DNA from: Lineus longissimus
Lineage: Eukaryota; Nemertea; Pilidiophora; Heteronemertea; Lineidae
Direction of reading: 5' to 3'
Assembly (NCBI RefSeq): GCF_910592395.1
Contig: NC_088319.1
Coordinates: 11,470,001-11,534,000, forward strand
Length of the DNA: 64,000 nt
Shown here piece after piece: positions 37,563-51,200 of this stretch. Each line of letters opens with the position of its first letter. Positions within the stretch are counted from its first letter, which is position 1. The position numbers and the translations under genes were made by a program. The notes below the pieces were generated by a model that was not told the DNA's origin, did no database searches, and saw only the letters and a list, made by a program, of their open reading frames with translations.

Positions 37563-38945
37563 TCAGCAAGCCCAACTGTCCATCCTTCAAAGATGATAAG
37601 CCCAAGTCCAAGTCGATTTCTCTCTTGGCCTTGTTTTTATGTCTTTACAATAGAGACCGAGTCTGCCCTTTGCCATTACTCCTGGACGAAAAGACTATAT
37701 CAGTCTCGAAGGGAATTGGGCTTATAATCAAGAAGAAGGCAATGATAATGGTCCTCCAGCAAACCCAACTGTCCATTGAACACCCTCAAATATTGTATAG
37801 CAGCCCCTGTCTCAGTCAGTTGCTCCGCCCTCCTTGTCTTTATGCACGATTGTGACAGCCAGTTACAGTGCATAGAGACCAACTATGCATGATGCCCTGG
37901 GTGAAGAGACTACATCACTCCCAAAGTGACTTTAACAACTTACTCAAGAACAAAGCTTTCAGAAAGCTCAACTGTCCATCCTTTAAAGATGATAAGCCCA
38001 AGTCCCTGTCGATTTCTCTGTTGGTCTTTTTATGTCTTTATAGTGGAGACCGACTCTGCCCTATACGATTACTCCTGGACGAAAAGACTTCAGAAAGCTC
38101 AACTGTCCATCCTTTAAAGATGACAAGCCCAAGTCCCTGTCGATTTCTCTGTTGGCCTTTTTATGTCTTTATAGTGGAGACCGACTCTGCCCTATACGAT
38201 TACTCCTGGACGAAAAGACTTCAGAAAGCTCAACTGTCCATCCTTTAAAGATGACAAGCCCAAGTCCCTGTCGATTTCTCTGTTGGCCTTTTTATGTCTT
38301 TATAGTGGAGACCGACTCTGCCCTATACGATTACTCCTGGACGAAAAGACTTCAGAAAGCTCAACTGTCCATCCTTTAAAGATGATAAGCCCAAGTCCCT
38401 GTCGATTTCTCTGTTGGCCTTTTTATGTCTTGATAGTGGAGACCGACTCTGCCCTATACGATTACTCCTGGACGAAAAGACTTCAGAAAGCTCAACTGTC
38501 CATCCTTTAAAGATGACAAGCCCAAGTCCCTGTCGATTTCTCTGTTGGCCTTTTTTATGTCTTTATAGTGGAGACCGACTCTGCCCTATACGATTACTCC
38601 TGGACGAAAAGACTGTATCAATCTCGAAGTGAATTGGATTTATACTCAAGAAGAAGGCAATGCCAATGATCGTCAAACAAACCCAACTGTCCATTGGACA
38701 CCCTCAAAGATTGTATAGCAGCCCGTCCCAGTCAGTTGCTCCGTCGTCCTTGTCTTTATGCAAGATTGTGACAGCCAGTAATTGTGCAGATAGACCGACT
38801 CTACCTGATGCCATTACTCCTGGTTGAAGAGACTTTACATCACTCCCAAAATGACTTTAATAACTTACTCAAGACCAAAGCTTTCAGCAAGCTCAACTGT
38901 CCATCCTTTAAAGATGATGAGCCCAAGTCCCAGCCGATTTCTCTG
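37563..38945. repeat. Higher-order segment, copy 1
   Basis: Nearly identical to 39279-40661, 1716 bp downstream. The few differences include gaattggattt against gaattgggttt and caagctcaac against caagcacaac. It contains four or five 131-bp shortened units. Confidence 0.9.
38020..38630. repeat. 131-bp shortened satellite units (copy in first segment)
   Basis: Between 38040 and 38600 the array has period 131 bp instead of ~390. The join cgaaaagact|tcagaaagctcaactg links the first part of one half-unit to the middle of the other, so these units look like products of an internal deletion that were then amplified. The same block recurs at 39756-40346. Single shortened units are also present near 34590-34720. 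Confidence 0.85.
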
Positions 38946-39278
38946 CTGGGCTTGTTTTTATGTCTTTATAATAGAGACCGACTCTGCCCGATGCCACTAC
39001 TCCTGGTCGAAAAGACTATATCAGTCTCAAAGTGAATTGGGCTTATACTCAAGAAGAAGGCAATGATAATGGTCGTCCAGCAAGCCCAACTGTCCATTGG
39101 ACACCCTTAAAGATTCTTTAGCAGCCCCTGTATCAGTCAGTTGCTCCGTCGTCCCTGACTTTATGCAAGATTGTGACAGCCAGTTATGGTGCAGATAGAC
39201 CGACTCTGCCTGATGCCATTACTCCTTTTTGAAGAGACTTTTATACATCACTCCCAAAGTGCTCAAGAAACAAAGCTT

Positions 39279-40661
39279 TCAGCAAGCCCAACTGTCCATC
39301 CTTCAAAGATGATAAGCCCAAGTCCAAGTCGATTTCTCTCTTGGCCTTGTTTTTATGTCTTTACAATAGAGACCGAGTCTGCCCTTTGCCATTACTCCTG
39401 GACGAAAAGACTATATCAGTCTCGAAGGGAATTGGGCTTATAATCAAGAAGAAGGCAATGATAATGGTCCTCCAGCAAACCCAACTGTCCATTGAACACC
39501 CTCAAATATTGTATAGCAGCCCCTGTCTCAGTCAGTTGCTCCGCCCTCCTTGTCTTTATGCACGATTGTGACAGCCAGTTACAGTGCATAGAGACCAACT
39601 ATGCATGATGCCCTGGGTGAAGAGACTACATCACTCCCAAAGTGACTTTAACAACTTACTCAAGAACAAAGCTTTCAGAAAGCTCAACTGTCCATCCTTT
39701 AAAGATGATAAGCCCAAGTCCCTGTCGATTTCTCTGTTGGTCTTTTTATGTCTTTATAGTGGAGACCGACTCTGCCCTATACGATTACTCCTGGACGAAA
39801 AGACTTCAGAAAGCTCAACTGTCCATCCTTTAAAGATGACAAGCCCAAGTCCCTGTCGATTTCTCTGTTGGCCTTTTTATGTCTTTATAGTGGAGACCGA
39901 CTCTGCCCTATACGATTACTCCTGGACGAAAAGACTTCAGAAAGCTCAACTGTCCATCCTTTAAAGATGACAAGCCCAAGTCCCTGTCGATTTCTCTGTT
40001 GGCCTTTTTATGTCTTTATAGTGGAGACCGACTCTGCCCTATACGATTACTCCTGGACGAAAAGACTTCAGAAAGCTCAACTGTCCATCCTTTAAAGATG
40101 ATAAGCCCAAGTCCCTGTCGATTTCTCTGTTGGCCTTTTTATGTCTTGATAGTGGAGACCGACTCTGCCCTATACGATTACTCCTGGACGAAAAGACTTC
40201 AGAAAGCTCAACTGTCCATCCTTTAAAGATGACAAGCCCAAGTCCCTGTCGATTTCTCTGTTGGCCTTTTTTATGTCTTTATAGTGGAGACCGACTCTGC
40301 CCTATACGATTACTCCTGGACGAAAAGACTGTATCAATCTCGAAGTGAATTGGGTTTATACTCAAGAAGAAGGCAATGCCAATGATCGTCAAACAAACCC
40401 AACTGTCCATTGGACACCCTCAAAGATTGTATAGCAGCCCGTCCCAGTCAGTTGCTCCGTCGTCCTTGTCTTTATGCAAGATTGTGACAGCCAGTAATTG
40501 TGCAGATAGACCGACTCTACCTGATGCCATTACTCCTGGTTGAAGAGACTTTACATCACTCCCAAAATGACTTTAATAACTTACTCAAGACCAAAGCTTT
40601 CAGCAAGCACAACTGTCCATCCTTTAAAGATGATGAGCCCAAGTCCCAGCCGATTTCTCTG
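39279..40661. repeat. Higher-order segment, copy 2
   Basis: Second copy of the 37563-38945 segment, offset 1716 bp. The sequence before 39279 resembles a different place in the array (about 36560-36830), which fits an unequal-crossover junction. A further pair of near-identical stretches is 35754-36143 and 41313-41702. Confidence 0.9.
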
Positions 40662-42850
40662 TTGGCCTTGTTTTTATGTCTTTACAATAGAGACCGACTC
40701 TGCCCTATGCAATTACTCCTGGGTGAAAAGACTATATCAGTCTCAAAGTGAATTGGGCTTATACTCAAGAAGAAGGCAATGATGATGGTCCTCCAGCAAA
40801 CCCAACTGTCCATTGGACACCCTCAAATATTGTATAGCAGCCCCTGTATCAATCAGTTGCTCCGTCGTCCTTGTCTTTATGCAAGATTGTGACAGCAAGT
40901 TATGGTGCAGATAGACCGACTCTGCCTGATGCCATTACTCCTGGTTGAAGAGACTTTACATCACTCCCAAAGTGCTCAAGACCAAAGCTTTCAGCAAGCC
41001 CAATTGTCCATCCTTCAAAGATGATAAGCCCAAGTCCCAGTCGATTTCTCTGTTGGCCTTGTTTTTATGTCTTTATGATAGAGACCGACTCTGCGCTATG
41101 CTATTACTCCTGGACGAAAAGACTATATCAGTCTCAAAGTGAATTGGGCTTATACTCAAGAAGAAGGCAATGATAATGGTCCTCCAGCAAACCCAACTGT
41201 CCATTGGACACCCTCAATGATTGTATAGCAGCCCCTGTATCAGTCAGTTGCTCCGTCGTCCTTGTCTTTATGCAAGATTGTGACAGCCAGTTACAGTACA
41301 TAGAGACCGACTATGCATGATGCAATTACTTCTGGTCGAAGAGACTTTACATCACTCCCAAAGTGCTCAAGAACAAAGTTTTCAGCAAGCCCAACTGTCC
41401 AATCTTCAAAGATGATCAGCCCAAGTCCCAGCCGATTTCTCTGTTGGCCTTCTTTTCATGTCTTTACAATAGAGACCGACTCTGCACGATGCCATTACTC
41501 CTGGTTGAAGATACTTTACATCACTCCCAAAGTGCTCAAGAACAAAGCTTTCAGCAAGCTCAACTGTCCATCCTTCAAAGATGATAAGCCCAAGTCCCAG
41601 CCGATTTCTCTGTTGGCCTTGTTTTTATGTCTTTATAGTGGAGACCGACTCTGCCCGATGCCATTACTCCTGGTCGAAAAGACTATATCAGTCTCAAAAT
41701 GAATTGGGCTTATACTCAAGAAGAAGGCAATGATAATGGTCGTCCAGCAAACCCAACTGTCCATTGGACACCCTCAAAGATTCTTTAGCAGCCCCTGTCC
41801 CAGTCAGTTGCTCCGTCGTCCTCGTCTTTATGCAAGATTGTGACAGCCAGTTATGGTGCAGATAGACCGACTCTGCCTGATGCCATTACTCCTGGTTGAA
41901 GAGACTATATCAGTCTCAAAGTGAATTGAGTTTAAACTCAAGAACAAAGCAAGGATAATGGTCCCCAGCAAGCCAAAGTGTCTATTGGACACCCTCAAAG
42001 ATTGTGTAGCAGCCCCTGTCCCAGTCAGTTGCTCCGTCGGCCTTGTCTTTATGCAAGATTGTGACGCCCAGTTATGGTGCATAGAGACCGACTATGCATG
42101 ATGCCATTACTCTTGGTTGAAGAGACTTTACATCACTCCCAAAGTGCTCAAGAACAAAGCTTTCAGCAAGCCCATCTGTCCATCCTTCAAAGATGATAAG
42201 CCCAAGTCGCGGCCGATTTCTCTGTTGGCCTTGTTTTTATGTCTTTACAATAGAGACCGACTCTGCACGATGCCATTACTCCTGGGTGAAAAGACTATAT
42301 CAGTCTCAAAGTGAATTGGACTTATGCTCAAGAAGAAGGCAATGATAATGGTCGTTCAGTAAACCCAACCGTCCATTGGACACCCTCAAAGATTGTAAGG
42401 CGGCCCCTGTCCCAGTCAGTTGCTCCGTCGTCCTTGTCTTTATGCAAGATTGCGACGGTACGTTTTGATGTGTGGCGACTAACTGCATGGTGATTGACTG
42501 AATCTGGATAATACCATTACTCCTGGGTGAAAAGACTACAGCAGTGTTGAAGTGACTTGTCTTGTTAAGAACAAAGCAACAGCGACGATCTTTTCAGATC
42601 CCCAACAACCGTCCTTCGGAGTCTATCAAAGATGATGTTACAGCACCCTGATCCAAGGTTTCTCTGTTGGCCTTGTCTTCATGCAAGATTGTGACAGCGG
42701 GTTTATTGCTTAGAGATGGAGTCTTCCTGATGCCACTACTCTTTAGTTAATAGACTCGATTGTATATCAGTACCGAAGTGTCTATTAGCTTGCTCAAGAA
42801 ATAAGCATATTAGGATGGTCATTCAGCAAGCCTATTAAAAAGCAGTGACG

Positions 42851-43770
42851 ATGTTGCAATTGTGAACTGTACGTGATTGCAACACTGTCGCCAGTCATAT
42901 TAATAATTCTCATCCGGCTAAAGTGGATTGAGGCTGTTCACTTCCGGTGCCTGCCTGCCGTAAGGTGCCTGTCCGCTGTATGGGGCTCCCAGCCCCCCAG
43001 GGTATTGCTATTAGTGCCACAGTTATTCTCCAAGTGGGGCTTTGTTGAGTCGTCTAATATTGAGACAGGTTAGGTCAAAATGAAAGCCACAAACACTTTA
43101 TATATTTTACTATGATTTTATTTTGTTTCTTTTTATACACGTTGTCCAATAAAAATTCACTGGAAGAATAAATAAAAGTACACATATCCTCACTCAGTAG
43201 TAAAAGACGCGAGACCAAATTCTCCCTAAAGGCCTATGCTATTTGTTGAATATTTGAAACTTGCAATCAAATTTGAAAATTTCAAATCGTGTAAATATGT
43301 ACATGTTCATATTAACTGAATATAAGTTTCAACAATGCCCTTGTAGAGAATAAGACCTATCAGAGTTTCAGCTAATTCGTGTGCATGATAACTGCACCAA
43401 TGCATTTTGTATACCTGCATTTTTCTTTTCCTGGACCACCAGTAATTACGTACGGCGTACCCCTTTAAAGTAAATATTACTGGACTGGGAAACTGCACTT
43501 GGATATCTTGTAATTTCAACCAGAAAACTGTTACAAACACTTGTTACATTATACGAGTGTTCTGCTGTCTTTAGTCTAGTCTCACCGATCTTAGATCAGT
43601 CTGGAATATTCAATTCAAGCTAGATGTCAAGCAGGCATCTCACAATGTCATTTAGTATCTTTCAATTGAAATAGACAAAGTGTGGGCGAGTGGTCTTTTC
43701 TCCACAAAGTTACTGACATAATAATCAAGTATAACATCATTAAGTCATTGTTTTCACGGCGACTGCAACT
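42851..43770. other. TAF10 3' flank
   Basis: No reading frame is recognised. On the minus strand a canonical AATAAA lies near 43107-43115 (tttatt on the plus strand) and is a candidate TAF10 polyadenylation signal, about 650 bp past the stop codon. AATAAA words also occur on the plus strand near 43147-43170. Confidence 0.4.
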
Positions 43771-45218
43771 TCATGAGTAATAATGAGGCTTTTTTACGTT
43801 TATTCCGTACTCGGCCAACGCAGGGGTGAGATCTTCCATCGTTAGTGTGTACTTCTTGTCCTTAAAGGAAGATGAGAATAATTAAAGACATTTTTCAAAC
43901 TTCTACACAGGCAAAAGTGTCCATCCCTAGATCTACGATGGGAATTAATCATCAAAGTTCAATCCTCGGGACATCCACAGATCCATTTTGGAGAATCTTC
44001 ATATTAGACCTGTGGTTCCATTCACAGAACGATGAAGGAGAATCATCGCCATAGATCCATGGATTCAACCACATGGTCGTATCTACTCTGGGCCCATCAT
44101 TCATCCATGGATAGAATCATTAAAGGTTTTTTGAAGGGCCATCAAAGGATTTATATAGAATTGGTGAGTTATTCTTACATTCCAGGACTCTGAAGGCTGT
44201 TACTCAAACTGTTCGGTACTTTGCAGCTTACATTTACAAAGAATTTTTATGGGACCCACCGTCATTATTGGGCCTTTGATGAATATCTCATCAATGGATC
44301 GTCCATGGGCCATCAGTGGGTCTACCATGGGCCATTCTAGAATCTTTAGTGGTATCCTTGTGTGGCTTGTGATAATCATCACAATTTTTTAATTCCACAT
44401 ACATACATACCTTGCCTTGTTTCTTCGAGCTCTGTCCAGCACCTCTCATCTTACAATGTTGTAATGCATCATTTGCGACATCTGATATAAACTTCTGGGC
44501 AGCAAGTGATATCAATCTAACACTGCAATTATAGAGACAACAAAATCAAACTAAATTTCTCACAAAACAAACATTTTGTAATTGTATATTGACAAATAAA
44601 TGACAAAATTTGACAGTATCAGGACTGGTAACTACTTAAAGGAAATTTTGAAGTTAACAGGACATTGCGCTTCAGAGATCTTTTTTAAAACTGGCAAATC
44701 CTCCTCGAATCATACCAGTGAATACCATCTCCCATCTAAAAGATTGTGCAACAGAAAATAAATCTTACATTCTTGGATCATTGGCTTCAAATCCGGCTTT
44801 ACTCATGTAGTAGGCCGACACAGAATCTGGTATCTGGAAGACAAGGCAAAAATATCACGTCAATACACAGAAGCATCACTTCTTAAAACCTTTTCCCACG
44901 CGATTCATTTGTTCACACCAGTCTTGAAGTTGCACTTTTAAAACCATGAAAAATGATATATTTTCAAGGACCCTTTACCACATTTTTGAGACTTTGGCAA
45001 ATGTTTGTCATAAAAGGAACTTGCACCACTAGACTTTTTTCAAAATTTTCCTTGCAGGTTTGGTTAAATAGAACAGAGTGTGTCGTATTGCCCTGTCATG
45101 AGATTCTGCTTACGGTGGGTGTATAGTCTTCGAGTTGGAGTGTGAAATCGCACAAAGAGACACCAGGTTTGACGTCTTGGTTCATGTGGGCATTCGTCGA
45201 ACTAGAAGAGGTATCCAT
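43771..45218 (-). CDS. TAF10: TFIID/SAGA subunit TAF10
   Basis: TAF10 is a histone-fold protein of TFIID and SAGA that pairs with TAF8 or SPT7-type partners. Exons on the minus strand: 45229-45114 (acceptor before 45229), 44833-44769, 44522-44411, 43860-43771, with phases 0, 2 and 0 that all join. From the ATG at 45218 it encodes 123 residues: [55 protein letters not shown], then [20 protein letters not shown] and the end VKKPHYYS. This is almost the whole conserved human C-terminal domain. The codons just upstream of the ATG in the same exon are also open (DHDA), so a further 5' exon may add N-terminal residues or be untranslated. The short N-terminus is usual outside vertebrates. Confidence 0.95.
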
Positions 45219-45229
45219 AGCGTCATGAT

Positions 45230-48200
45230 CTGGAAAGAAGGAATTTGAAAAGAATTCGAAAAGAATTTGAATAAACATGATGACGGTTTTTATCCCCCAC
45301 ACTGTGATGATATCACACATTCTTCAAAGCAGACATAATATATTCAAGCATATTCTTTCTGCCAATATTAGCTCCATTGTTGTGACGTCACTGTATTACA
45401 CAATACAATTGCGTGCTGTAGTGCAATCTGACTGAAAATGGCCACGACCACAGATTCGTACTCACTTTGGGGATAAAATTACGAAAATTTATGTCATTTC
45501 ACATAAAATCATGTCAACTAGAATCTTTGAGCCTTTCATAAAACCTCAACTTCAAATTGTCAGAAACTTATCCAACCTTTGAGATGATCCTTTGGACCAT
45601 TGTGTACTTCCATTCCAATGTACATATACCACCTTTCCATTAGGTAATCAATAGAAATTGGGTTTTATAGAAATACAACACCACCATTGGGACAATATCG
45701 ACGTCAGCTTTATGCAAATTAGCAACTCACTGGCCGCAAATTTTCAAAAGTACAAGCTGGCATCCTGAAGTGGGTGGTGGAGGACGGCAGGTTTTTCAAG
45801 TATGAACACAATTTTACAAAATTGCTTTTTTAAGAGTTTGAACCAGACCTAGTTGCCCTCACCAAGTGTTGGAATGTACTATTACAATTTTATTGTCTGA
45901 AAGCATTTTGCCATTTTTGCCCGAACCTTTTTTGAGCCTCACCAGAAAAAACATTGTCTTTGAAGAAACTATGCTGTTTAGTGAAAAAGCTGCTGTAATA
46001 CACCCTCTTTAGATCACAGCTAAAATATCATTTCATCATCACTATCATCATTGGTGTCACGATGACCTTGGTGGTTTTTTTTCCGGAGGAGTCCTCTATT
46101 TGCTCCTGTCCATCAATGTTACAGAAATAATTTCTATTGGCCATCATTTCATACTACCAGCTCAATAGAGGAACTCCATAGCTACTGCAGAATGTTTTTA
46201 TTCTGATGCATCCGAAAACTGCCCTTCACAGGAACACATGTAGCGTGTCTAATTACCAGCGCAGTGCTTGCAAGTGCCACTGCATTCTTTTCGGTATGTC
46301 GCGCCTCATCTCATGCCAGGCCGAAGTGAGCCACCCTCGCAGTGGGCCTGACATGAAAGCGCTCCTGTTCAAGTCAAACAGGGCATGTGCTTCAAGGTGT
46401 GAGATCCGATGCTTACCCAAGGGTGGCCACAGTTATCAAACGCACTAATGATGGAGGGCCATTATTCGTAATTCCTACTCATTCTCCGTTGAACCCAACT
46501 CGACACTTTATATACGATATGTTCGTAATATCAACCTTGAAGAGGCTGGGCATCTAATGTTCATGAAATGCCTTTATATGGTACTGTAATATCAGTATTA
46601 ACATTTGGGATGCATCACTCAAATATTATGCATGATCGAAATTCGATCGGAACATATTTGATTTGCAGAACTTGCCTTGCTTGCACTGGGAGTAGTAATT
46701 GAACGGCTTGTAAAAACCACCTGTTGTGGCCAGGGCTATTTTCAAATGAAAGTTTCGATTAAAGCCAGCTTCCCCTCTTTATACCGGGCACGCACGGTGC
46801 AATTTGTGCCCAACAACTACATGTAATTTTACAGCAGCTCTTGACAGATGTACTGTGAAAACAATCCAATGACTGCTGGTTTACGCACCAATACAAAAGG
46901 CGTAGCCCTTTTATGCCAAGTCCTGCATGGTGAGGATCAGCTATCTGGAATTCTAAAGCAAATGAGCCCTTTTTGATGAACTGAATTGATCAACATTGGG
47001 CAAAAGACAAGGGAATCCTAATCGCTACCATGAAGCTGAGATGGAAAGTGTCCAATTCAGCACAGTGCTTGGACAACACAATCTTGACAGACTATCAACA
47101 TGAAAATGTCAAAAAACCGGGACACTGTGCCTTTTAAGTGACACTTCAAAGTTGAAGTCTGCATCAAATGTGAAGTTCGATTAAATAGGACTCAAAATAA
47201 TGGTGCAGTTGAAAATGTTGGCAACTGCTACTTGAAACGCCTTTCAAGTGTAGTATGTTTAAATGTCTGATGTGGGGAAGGCGAGCAATTTCCCCGTCTT
47301 TGTGGATGACAGGTACCACTTTAGCCAAGGCCCATAAAGGGGGAGGGGGTTGAAGATATGGATATTGAACTTCAAGGTGAGAAAAATCCTCACCATCCTG
47401 GTTCATTTACTGCAAAGAAGGTCCTGTATTCGAAAAGGTTGGAGTTCATCAATGTTTGGTTGTCCCGATTGATATGAAAATGAAGCCACAGACATGGCCA
47501 GTTACATTTTGTTCCCAACTATGGGTTACTCAAAAGAAGAAGATTGTCCATCACAATATCTTTTATTGCCAAAGCAACTTCAATTTATCAGTCTCCAAAC
47601 ACCTTGAGACAAGTTTTAACCAATCTATACAATCTCTGCCAACAAACTTCGATCTTTGCTATATTAATCAGCGATAGCTGTGCATTGACCGTCTTTCCAT
47701 CGCGACGCACGGTCAATCGAAATTCAACAGTCATATTATTGGATTCTGCATTGAATGATCAATAGGCTCACACTACCTCATTCTGATTACTTTGCCATGA
47801 CACTGTTTGCAAATAATTTATTGGCTGATCCATTCACTCCAGTCAGTTACTTATGAACGGTCAGATAGGCCAAGTGACCGGCGAACTCCTATGCAGTAGT
47901 TGAAAGATACTATAGAAGTCATTTTAACCCCTGCCACAGTTGAGCGGGTTTTCTGTAGACAAGACATAGATCCGCACAATTTTACCATAATTGTCACAGC
48001 CAATCAAATGCGAGAAATTCCAGTTTTTCCATCAATATCTGATAAGCCTGATGATATTGAGTTTAGCAGTGCGGATGAGTGCCAGACATCCGACGATGTT
48101 TTAAGAGGCCACAGTGTTTTATCAGCCTCCCATTTCCTTATAATATATAATAAAACATATCAATGATATGCAGTAATGTTGCATTTAACGGTTATAGACA

Positions 48201-51200
48201 CATTTATGACCATCGGATGGCACACAGTTACGATTATGAATACTTTTATGAGTGCGGCTCCATTTTTCAACATGATACATGCAAGCCCAATGTTTGAATA
48301 AAGGATAGATGCTCGTGTTCATCCCCCCCCCCCCCCAATTAAGCACCAGGAGGCCTTTGGATCATTTCTAAAATACACTTGCAAAGATGAGCATATTTTA
48401 AGAATGATACGAAGCCAGGCCTGAGCCGTGGAGGAGATGCTGCTGGTCCGAGGCAGCTCTGAGAAATTAGTTTCTTTTGCGACCCTGTAATTCTCTTTGA
48501 TATTGACTTGGGAGGGGGGAGACTATGTACCAGTAGGCACCACTGTAAGGAATTAGTACCACACTGGCTGGTCTCTCAGAACAAAAATCAAGGCTGGAAG
48601 CGAGGGTGGAGCTAAAATATAGGCCCTAATGCATTCGAGGCGTTCCGAGAAACTCGATTACACCATTTATATCTGGAACAAAACATCAACACTACTCATG
48701 CCCTATTTGTATGCAACATTGGTATCAAGGTGAGTTAAAATTTTTAAAAATGAAACCAAATATTTTGTACTTTTTAATGTCTGTCATCATCATAAAGACA
48801 TTGCCATGTTACCAGTAATTTTATTTGAAATTGAAGTTTTATTCTATATGCACCCAGGGGTCTCAATGGTTTCCACGGTTGCTATGACTGCAGCCACAGA
48901 ATGTAATCAAATGCTGCAACCTTAATGACCAAAAGGTAATTAAGGTTGTAGCACATGGAAAACACATCACTACTGCTCGTGAGAAATTGGCAGGGCAGCA
49001 TGAACATAGTACAAAGAGGAAGGAGACTGTACCAAGGCAACAGGAATTGGTACTTAGCATATTAAATTGAGAGGGATGGAAGCCACTTCCTTTTGCTGGG
49101 TTATTCCCAGGCCTAACCCACAGCCTTTACTGCTGCTTTCCTTAAGTTTTACTTCCTTTGATCATGTATCAAAACTCAAACCTAGAATATTGTACGCCTA
49201 CATTGAGCGATGGTGCATCTTCAAAGATTTGCCAATGTGACCAAAAAGAAGACATCCTTACCTGCCCTTTTTGATAAGTCGATGTGCTACACACTTAGTG
49301 GGGAGTGACCCCCCTCCACTGCCCGGGGATGGAAACAGCCACGCATTATCTGGACACGACCCTCCAGAAACATCTGTCTTAACTCGATATCAGGAATGTT
49401 AACATGGTGTCCAAGAATACATCCAGATAAAAAAACCAAATAACTAACTGTATCAGAATTTAAATAAATTCTTTATTGAAACTTAAGCCGAGTAACATAC
49501 TTATAACAGATTCATAAGTTTACATAACAAGCAATAGTAACTATGGCAATAGCTGAGGTGTGATTCAAAATACACCCCTATAGGTATGTTGGCATGATGT
49601 TTTTACATCATCTTGAACATGGGTAAGTGAGGTAAAATAAGAAGAGACAAAAAAACAACACTCCATGAGAGTGAAGAAATATCAAATACTGCGCTTTCCA
49701 GGAATTTTTCAGTTCATCTGCCGTCTTGGCAAAAAGGCATCTTCATCCAAGTGCCTTGATTGAATTGCCTAGCATTTTTCATTTCCTGCTGCACTTCAGA
49801 ATCAGTTAGTATTTTTGTCGCAATCTGCCGTGCTTACTTTAGGCTACAAAACAGCAAAGAAAAAGTAAAAGTTGTAAATGGAAATTTTACCACCCAAAAC
49901 ACTGCATGGTACATATACCTCAATAATTTTGTCAGGTATGAACAAAATTGTGCTGACCGGATAGGCATAGCTTTATTGCAAAATGGACGAATCAAAAATT
50001 CCACACCATACCTCATCTTCTGTTTTATTTTTCATTCATACTTCATATTTATATCTTATTGCTAACCTGCCACATTGGAGGGAGTAACGTTTCGAGGAAA
50101 CACTTTATACACTGCAAGGGCACCTCGCAGCAGTCGACAAATCCACACACAATAGCTAAAACAGAATTATCGGATGCACATTGTCATAATCTATGAATGT
50201 TCAACAGTGGAAATAGTATGCAAATTCAAAAGCATTTATCTTTTTCCTGACTTCTCTTTGAAAGGCTGGATGCTTACGAGTAGGGCAACACCCACAGAGA
50301 AATCAATGTTTTATTTTAAACGCATCGAAGTCATACAGGTCAATGTGCAAGCATGTGTACTAATACTTCCTATATAAAATTCTATGACTCTCTACATTGT
50401 AAAAATTGAATAAAGGCATTGATTTGATGGCATTCCACACACATAATATTTCGGATTGCAGAGGGGTATATGAATCTAGTTACAAAGCAAGCTCAGCTGT
50501 CTGTGTCAACGGTTGACTTTGACATAACCTTCATACAGAACCAGAGTAGAATAGTAGAATATTAAAAAAACTGAAAGTGTTTTTAGAAGCATTTCATGGA
50601 AAAAAAACTCTGTCCCATAAACCTATATAAAACAAAGCACTATATTAAAACTGTACATTGTGCTTCAGCTTCAAATACTGTACAAACAAAAAAAACTGGG
50701 GGGGGGGGTGTTACTCTCCATATACAACATATTCTTAAAATACATGGATTTCACCACAGCAAACAACAGTACCCACAAGCTCGCATTCAGATGGAACTTA
50801 GCTCTTCGAAATGTACAGTACTTGGTATGGAGGCACTGCTGTGGCTGATATATCAACAAAGGACCTAGTGTCCAGGCCCATGGCAGAATTCTAATTATGC
50901 CAGGTGATGCGGGACATTTTTTTATTGAGCTAACACCTGAGGGTGAGCTAGTCGATGTGTTTATTTTGGTATGAATGATTGATTATTTTGTATATCTTGT
51001 TTGTATATGATGATCCCAAAGGGGCGATTCAACACTTTCATCATTTTCGCCAGTGATAGAGTAGACGCTTTTTAATTATCCCCCGCCCCAAAGTGTACAT
51101 AAGTAAGTTGGTTTTCCAGCCTTATTTGGCTAACTTGTGAAGGTTGATTCCATATCATTTCATGGTATACAAGTACTTGTCATATCTGCGATGCATTTCT

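Larger units (their letters stand above)
33550..42850. repeat. ~9.3 kb satellite array of ~390-bp dimeric units
   Basis: The basic repeat is about 390 bp (for example tttatgcaagattgtgacag recurs near 36270, 36659, 37055, 37449, 37840). Each unit is itself two related ~195-bp halves. Both halves have agaccgact..., then tgccattactcctgg, then gaa.agact, then tca.tc.caaagtg, then cccaactgtccat, but they differ elsewhere. Units at the two edges (33600-34100 and 42400-42850) are much more diverged than those in the middle. Short open frames occur in all units but shift and change between copies, so I do not regard them as genes. Confidence 0.95.

Noticed and set aside
34123-42314. Dozens of similar 60-130 codon open frames inside the satellite (KLNCPSFKDDKPKS-like peptides)
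   Set aside because: They repeat only because the DNA repeats, occur in more than one frame of the same unit, and break at indels between copies such as the 131-bp units. No splice or domain logic supports them as genes.
47164-47406. Possible first exon of TAF10 (minus strand, Pro-rich)
   Set aside because: No donor in the right phase was found and the peptide does not resemble any TAF10 N-terminus.
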